NCBI RefSeq assembly: GCF_000235605.1 | Contig: NC_016584.1 | Coordinates: 4,260,001 to 4,324,000, forward strand | Direction: 5' to 3' | Origin: Desulfosporosinus orientis DSM 765 | GTDB taxonomy: Bacteria > Bacillota > Desulfitobacteriia > Desulfitobacteriales > Desulfitobacteriaceae | DNA length: 64,000 nt | Shown: in pieces, positions 60,001 through 64,000 of the stretch | How the letters are laid out: the number at the start of each line of letters is the position of its first letter | Numbering within the stretch: position 1 is the stretch's first letter | The notes under the pieces: model-generated | Database searches by the model: none | Told to the model about the DNA's origin: nothing | The model's input: only the letters and a program-made list of their open reading frames with translations | Position numbers and translations under genes: made by a program

Positions 60001-61345
60001 TATAGCAAGAATGTTAAGGGCTTCCGGAATTAGTGTCAGCACTCAGGAGATTTCTGACTGTATCCGCCTCCTGAACCGAATTGATAAAACTGAGCTGGAT
60101 AAGCATCGCTTCTATAATACTGTCAACGCAACGATGATTAAAACTGAATGGGGCAGTCAATATATCCAATGGTTAGTCGAACTTTACTTGGAACCCGATG
60201 AAGAACTAACCGGCAATCGTTTTTTAGAGCTTTCCAGACAGGTTTCGGAGACAACCGGTGAGGGTCTGGGAACCTCCGGCCAGGGTCTGCCTGTGGATTT
60301 AATGATTGACGCCGTGCTTAAAAAAGATGTTACTTTAATTTATGCTATGGTCAAACGGATGAGTTTAGATCTTAGTCTTCTCATGGAAGATCGTCAGGAA
60401 GCCCTCCATGACTTTAAACAGAGAAGCGGTTGGCTGGAAGTCCAGGAAATGGTTGAGGACTCTTTCAGAGAGGGACAGATAACTGCCCTGGAGTACGATG
60501 CCGCTCAAGAATCTCTCAGCGAATGGATTATATTACTGAAAGAAGAAATTGAGGCCCAGCTCATTAAAAATATGAGCCGGGAACATTTAACAGAATTAAT
60601 GAAAAAGAATAACCCCAACACCATTAAATTTGCGGAAGCTGACAGCAGCCAACTAGCTCAGATCTCCCGGGAAGTGGAAAAGCTGGGGAGAAAGCTGGCT
60701 GTTAAAAAAGGCCGGCGCTGGAAACCTGGGAAAAAAGGCAGAATTCACTTAAATAAGAGCATCAAAAAAGCCATTCAGACCGGCGGAATTCTAATGGAAC
60801 TGATTCAAATAGAGCCTAAACCATCTAAACCTGATCTTTGGCTCTTATGTGATATGTCTAATTCCGTAAGAAGGTTCAGTTACTTTATGTTAATGTTTAT
60901 TTACACTATCCAAAAGCGCTTTGCCAATATCCGATCCTTCATCTTTGTTGACATACTGCTGGAAGTGACAGATTTTTTTAAGGAACAAGAATGGGATAAA
61001 GCTCTGAACTCTCTGAACACTCTCAAAGGATTTAACCTGACCGGATACTCCCATTACGGAAATGTATTACACCAATTTTACGACGCCAACCACACTCTTC
61101 TCAACCATAAAACTACCGTCTTAATTTTGGGCGATGCCAAGAATAACCGCAACAAAACTGACGGCAGCGAAGTTCTGGCTCAAGTTAAAGAGAGTGCCCG
61201 GGCTTTGTATTGGCTTAATCCTATGAATGAAGATTTATGGTATAGTGGGGATTGTGTTATGGAGAAATACATAAAAGACTGTACCGCCGCCTATCATTGT
61301 TCAAACTTACAACAATTAGAACAGTTTGTTGAGAAAGTCTTCTAA
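59981..61345 (+). CDS. von Willebrand factor A protein (CoxE-like)
   Basis: 454 residues from GTG 59981, behind AAAAGGATT and 20 bases inside the MoxR gene; an in-frame ATG 42 bases upstream lacks a ribosome site. The helical N-terminal part is about 1-280. The vWA domain follows: LLCDMSNSVRRFSYFMLMFI holds the MIDAS D-x-S-x-S, and a later strand reads TTVLILGDAKNNRNKTDGSE, in which Asp and Thr complete the metal site. CoxE-type proteins are partners of MoxR ATPases in maturing large oxidoreductases. Client unknown. Confidence 0.85.
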   Translation: MEYLILDIARMLRASGISVSTQEISDCIRLLNRIDKTELDKHRFYNTVNATMIKTEWGSQYIQWLVELYLEPDEELTGNRFLELSRQVSETTGEGLGTSGQGLPVDLMIDAVLKKDVTLIYAMVKRMSLDLSLLMEDRQEALHDFKQRSGWLEVQEMVEDSFREGQITALEYDAAQESLSEWIILLKEEIEAQLIKNMSREHLTELMKKNNPNTIKFAEADSSQLAQISREVEKLGRKLAVKKGRRWKPGKKGRIHLNKSIKKAIQTGGILMELIQIEPKPSKPDLWLLCDMSNSVRRFSYFMLMFIYTIQKRFANIRSFIFVDILLEVTDFFKEQEWDKALNSLNTLKGFNLTGYSHYGNVLHQFYDANHTLLNHKTTVLILGDAKNNRNKTDGSEVLAQVKESARALYWLNPMNEDLWYSGDCVMEKYIKDCTAAYHCSNLQQLEQFVEKVF

Positions 61346-61350
61346 TGGTA

Positions 61351-61378
61351 TCCTGGTCCACTTAAATTGGGACCAGGA
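61351..61378. terminator. overlapping terminator between converging genes
   Basis: TCCTGGTCC pairs with GGACCAGGA (9 bp). The stop codon of the DUF1638 gene lies inside the loop. It has no strong T-run. Confidence 0.5.
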
Positions 61379-62024
61379 AATCGGATTCATTGATGACTCC
61401 ATGAGGCGGAATATTGATAAAATCCTGGTCAGGCCATGGTCCATTGACTAGTCGGTCAATATAGATCAAACTCCCTTGGGTGATTTGATGATCCAATTTC
61501 AGTAATTCTCCTATCCCTCTAGACACCTGCAGGTGTTTTTCTTCAGTGGGAACACCTGTCTGAATAAATAGCACTCGTTTATAACCGCTGTACATCATTT
61601 CATAAATTCGAGCAGTTTTTTTAGCCCCATACTTTTCAACAGAACGATTGTATTCGGCAATAACAGATCCGTCGCTATTGGTCCAGCCGCAGGACATATA
61701 CAAGGTGCCTACTTCTTCCTTGTGAACTTTTTTATAGCTCTCTCGCGATCCCAGCAGCAGAGGTATGCAGTCGTGGACCCTGGGTATGGTCAGCTTAAAA
61801 TCACCCGCCCGCAAATTTTTGGTTGCGTTGCCGCATAACCCGAACGCCAAAACCACTTGGGAATAGCCGGTCAGTCCATCTAAAATGGTTTGCAATTCCT
61901 GCCCTAATTTCTCCGGATAATTATGCCGGCCTTGGGGAAGAAACTCAAATTCAATATCAGCACCTGCGGCAGCACTAAGGAGTTCTTCTTTCATAACCTC
62001 ACAGGCAATTATTTTCAGACTCAT
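61362..62024 (-). CDS. DUF1638 protein
   Basis: 220 residues from ATG 62024 behind AAGGAGA. Family marks: KIIACEVMKEEL (about 4-15), VVLAFGLCGNATKNL (about 57-71), PRVHDCIPLLLGSRESYKKV (about 81-100), YMSCGW (about 109-114). Conserved Cys, His and Asp residues in these segments suggest a metal or cofactor site. The function is not established. DUF1638 genes are typical of anaerobes with C1 metabolism. The stop converges on the vWA gene, so it is a separate unit. Confidence 0.78.
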   Translation of the reverse strand: MSLKIIACEVMKEELLSAAAGADIEFEFLPQGRHNYPEKLGQELQTILDGLTGYSQVVLAFGLCGNATKNLRAGDFKLTIPRVHDCIPLLLGSRESYKKVHKEEVGTLYMSCGWTNSDGSVIAEYNRSVEKYGAKKTARIYEMMYSGYKRVLFIQTGVPTEEKHLQVSRGIGELLKLDHQITQGSLIYIDRLVNGPWPDQDFINIPPHGVINESDFLVPI

Positions 62025-62264
62025 AACCCTATCTCCTTCTGATTTTTATTACAGCAAGCATACACTTTCCCTTAAGCATCCCAGTTTTATAACGCGTCAC
62101 GTTTAGAGTATTAAAAAGGTGTATATGCACGCATCAATCTGGTTTTAATATACAGCTCTTAATCCTCAATAGCAAGTTTTCTTCAAAAAATTTTGATCAT
62201 TCCCCTTAACCTCTGCAGACGATTTCCTGACTGTGTTCAAGGTTAATCCATAATAACTATCGTT

Positions 62265-62873
62265 CTACAAATTGAGAAACGTTCCGCCCCAAAGTACCTT
62301 TCTGACAAGTTCCAGATAATCACCCTCATAAGAAAAGTTCTTCTTGGCGATTAAAATTGCCATGCCGTGCACCAACCCCCAGCTGGACAGTGCCAAGGCA
62401 TTGGTGTCAACGCTCTTCCTCTCCCCGTTTTGAATGTCTGCTTGACAGCGTTCAATTGCTTTATAAAAAGTGTTGAAAGGCTGCTCGCTGTCTATTAAGG
62501 GTTCATGATTCATCTTTTTTATATTATTAGCAAAGTCACTTAGGAAAAACAGCCGCAAATATTCCGGATTTTCCACAAAGAATTTTATATAGGCATAACC
62601 CATTTCCTTAAGCTGGCTTTTATTGTCGTTGGGATGTTTTTCAACGGCTTCCTCTAAGCATTGGTTGAATTTATGGTGGGCTTCAAGTGCAATGGCCATG
62701 ATCAGATCCTCTTTGCTGTCAAAATGCCTATAGGGTGCGGTGTGACTTACACCACAAGCTTTCGCCACCTTGCGCAAGGAAAAGTTTTCATACCCTTCTT
62801 CATCAAGAAGCTTTAACCCTTTTTTAATCAACTCGGCCTTTAAATTTTCATGATGGTAATTTTCATTTGACAC
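62265..62873 (-). CDS. TetR/AcrR-family regulator
   Basis: 202 residues from GTG 62873. The N-terminal helix-turn-helix FSLRKVAKACGVSHTAPYRH (about 26-45), with the following FDSKEDLI, is a standard TetR DNA-binding unit. The C-terminal part (about 75-200) resembles the TetR_C_33/WHG ligand domain. It diverges from the flavodoxin-like genes, with two matched 17-bp operators between. Confidence 0.9.
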   Translation of the reverse strand: MSNENYHHENLKAELIKKGLKLLDEEGYENFSLRKVAKACGVSHTAPYRHFDSKEDLIMAIALEAHHKFNQCLEEAVEKHPNDNKSQLKEMGYAYIKFFVENPEYLRLFFLSDFANNIKKMNHEPLIDSEQPFNTFYKAIERCQADIQNGERKSVDTNALALSSWGLVHGMAILIAKKNFSYEGDYLELVRKVLWGGTFLNL

Positions 62874-62927
62874 TGGACTTACTTCCTCTCAACAAACATA
62901 CCTATATTATACCACAAGATAATTAAA

Positions 62928-62944
62928 TGTTTACACCGCAAACA
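62928..62944. promoter_or_regulatory. TetR operator 1
   Basis: TGTTTACACCGCAAACA, embedded in a longer dyad TAAATGTTT-N7-AAACATTTA. On the minus strand it overlaps the -35 of a TGTAAA-N17-TATAAT promoter for the TetR gene itself. Confidence 0.7.
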
Positions 62945-62960
62945 TTTAATGCTATTATTA

Positions 62961-62977
62961 TGTTGACACTGTAAACA
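62961..62977. promoter_or_regulatory. TetR operator 2
   Basis: TGTTGACACTGTAAACA in a longer dyad ATTATGTT-N9-AACATAAT. It is identical to operator 1 at 14 of 17 positions, with centres 33 bp (about three helical turns) apart, just upstream of the flavodoxin-like gene. Confidence 0.7.
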
Positions 62978-63000
62978 TAATCCGCTAAGGAGTGAATTAA

Positions 63001-63561
63001 ATGAAAGCCTTATTGATTTCAGATCAAGAGTATCTGACCACCACCTATCAAGGCCTATATGATTTGACAGACAAGTTTTTAAAAGAAAATGAATTTCAGA
63101 CTGAACTGATAGAACTAAAGGCGGAGAACCTGACCTTTTGTATGGGCTGTTTCGGCTGCTGGATTAAAAAACCGGGGGAATGTGTCATCAACGACCAGAT
63201 GACCCAAATCAACCAAAGGGTTATGAACAGCGACATCGTTATTTACCTCAGTCCCATCGTCTTTGGCCAGTTCAGCCCCAACATCAAAAATGTTATTGAC
63301 CGGGGCTTACCAAATATGCTGCCATTTTTTGAAACCAGACCTGATGGCTCCACAATGCATCCACCCCGGTACAAAACCTATCCCTGCCAGATTATTATCG
63401 GTTACGGAGATGGACTTTCAGATCAGGATCAGCAGCTTTTTATCGATGTCACTAAAAAACACCGCAGGAATATCGATGTACTGATCTATCCGGAACCGAG
63501 CCAAACCATCATTCAGTCCTTAAATACTATGGAACTTAGAAGGGTAGGTGGACTGCTGTGA
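63001..63561 (+). CDS. flavodoxin-like NAD(P)H-dependent FMN oxidoreductase
   Basis: 186 residues from ATG 63001 behind AAGGAGTG. Flavodoxin/NADPH-FMN-reductase fold: LISDQEYLTTTYQGLYDLTD near the start binds the phosphate, then FCMGCFGCWIKKPGECVIND (about 43-62). The cluster C-x2-C-x2-C-x7-C recalls the iron-sulfur flavoproteins (Isf) of methanogens and clostridia, so a [4Fe-4S] cluster is possible; this is inference. YLSPIVFGQFSPNIKNVIDR (about 83-102) forms the flavin-ring loop. First gene of a unit controlled by the divergent TetR protein. Confidence 0.8.
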   Translation: MKALLISDQEYLTTTYQGLYDLTDKFLKENEFQTELIELKAENLTFCMGCFGCWIKKPGECVINDQMTQINQRVMNSDIVIYLSPIVFGQFSPNIKNVIDRGLPNMLPFFETRPDGSTMHPPRYKTYPCQIIIGYGDGLSDQDQQLFIDVTKKHRRNIDVLIYPEPSQTIIQSLNTMELRRVGGLL

Positions 63562-64000
63562 TGAATGTCGTTTTAGTCAGCGCCAGTCCTAAAATTAAAG
63601 AAAAATCCGTATCTAAGGAATTCTTAGAAATGGCGGGAGGCCAAATCAATGCCGATCTATATAGCAAAACATTTATAGACGTCAGAAAAAGCTTCTTAAC
63701 CCAAAACCTTACAGCGGATTTTGAAACTCTAGCCAATGCCAACATAATCATTATTTCATTTCCTCTTTACTATTTTTGTATGCCAGGCATGTTAACACGA
63801 TTTTTAGTTGATTATCATAATTATTACACTGCCAGAGGGACCGTTAAAAAGAATGTAAAAGTATATGCTATTGTTAATTGCGGGTTTCCCGAACCTGAAA
63901 TAAACCTGGAGGCAGTCAGAGTTATTAAGAGCTTTTGCCCACATATCAACGCAGAGTTCCGTTTTGGAGTTCTCATCGGTGGAGGTGCCATGATGATTGC
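63561..64000 (+). CDS. NAD(P)H-dependent flavodoxin-like oxidoreductase, partial (runs off right edge)
   Basis: The start ATG 63561 overlaps the previous stop by one base. 146 codons are visible and the frame is open at the edge. VVLVSASPKIKEKSVSKEFL (about 3-22) is the phosphate-binding loop of an FMN-dependent reductase, and IIISFPLYYFCMPGMLTRFL (about 69-88) the flavin loop. The first visible part differs from the gene before it and has no cysteine cluster. The pair may form a two-component electron carrier or quinone reductase. Confidence 0.75.
   Translation, partial: MNVVLVSASPKIKEKSVSKEFLEMAGGQINADLYSKTFIDVRKSFLTQNLTADFETLANANIIIISFPLYYFCMPGMLTRFLVDYHNYYTARGTVKKNVKVYAIVNCGFPEPEINLEAVRVIKSFCPHINAEFRFGVLIGGGAMMI

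Noticed and set aside
59122-61345. MoxR/vWA pair as part of the cooS operon
   Set aside because: Opposite strand, 4 kb away, with regulator and efflux genes between. Only a functional guess, not an operon.
1-64000. tRNA/rRNA genes and CRISPR arrays
   Set aside because: No cloverleaf, rRNA segment or regularly spaced repeat series was found by eye. This is a visual reading, so a covariance search could still find a short RNA.

Overview
The window reads as chromosome of an anaerobic, spore-forming-type Firmicute of the Desulfosporosinus/Desulfitobacterium group (Peptococcaceae/Desulfitobacteriaceae). This is inferred from gene content, not from a marker gene. The signs are a pyrrolysine-type trimethylamine methyltransferase in a Gram-positive background, several corrinoid methyltransfer modules, an EFG-less complex I operon, an anaerobic Ni-CO dehydrogenase with a CooA-like regulator, bactofilins with a YhbD-like partner, and DUF2284/DUF1638/DUF2935 proteins. 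Nearly every gene has a strong GGAGG-type ribosome site. No tRNA, rRNA, CRISPR array, complete insertion sequence or phage gene was seen.

Region by region. 1-6.6 kb: two adjacent RMD1/DUF155 genes, a cupin, an M29 aminopeptidase behind a structured leader, DUF2935, a solute-binding lipoprotein and a membrane-anchored alpha/beta hydrolase. 6.6-16.7 kb: a 21-bp perfect inverted repeat controlling a YhbD-like regulator plus two bactofilins, two convergent ABC-2 exporters, and a histidine kinase followed by a GH18 lipoprotein. 16.8-27.1 kb: methyltransferase country. One module is a URO-D-type methyltransferase, a corrinoid protein and DUF2284, divergent from a PucR-type regulator. The second is a five-gene operon: Pyl-MttB, corrinoid protein, non-Pyl MttB, corrinoid protein, pterin (H4folate) methyltransferase. 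27.1-32.9 kb: a PAS-containing sigma-54 activator, a BCCT quaternary-amine carrier and an MFS carrier. Three good sigma-54 (-24/-12) promoters precede the Pyl-mttB operon, the BCCT gene and the MFS gene, so the block looks like one regulon for uptake and demethylation of methylated amines, delivering methyl groups to tetrahydrofolate.

33-39.2 kb: a purine/nucleoside ABC importer with an 8-oxoguanine-deaminase-like amidohydrolase. 39.3-44.8 kb: an XRE/membrane-protein pair, a truncated PadR gene and nuoABCDHI, a complex I operon that stops after nuoI with no J-N. 44.9-50.3 kb: PadR-linked MacB-like ABC exporter and a lipoprotein. 50.5-52.8 kb: Old Yellow Enzyme, a degraded 7TM sensor fragment, and a small membrane protein next to a divergent YidC/Oxa1 protein. 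52.9-56.5 kb: CooA-like regulator, CooS and CooC. 56.6-61.4 kb: MarR plus 14-TM efflux pump, then a MoxR/vWA (CoxD/CoxE-like) pair. 61.4-64 kb: DUF1638 and a TetR gene divergent from flavodoxin-like oxidoreductases, with two matched operators between them.

The strongest single observation is the in-frame amber codon at 26012-26010, which joins two open frames into a full-length MttB. No pyl genes lie in the window. Other points of note are the sigma-54 regulon, two families of small dispersed structured repeats, and the incomplete complex I operon.
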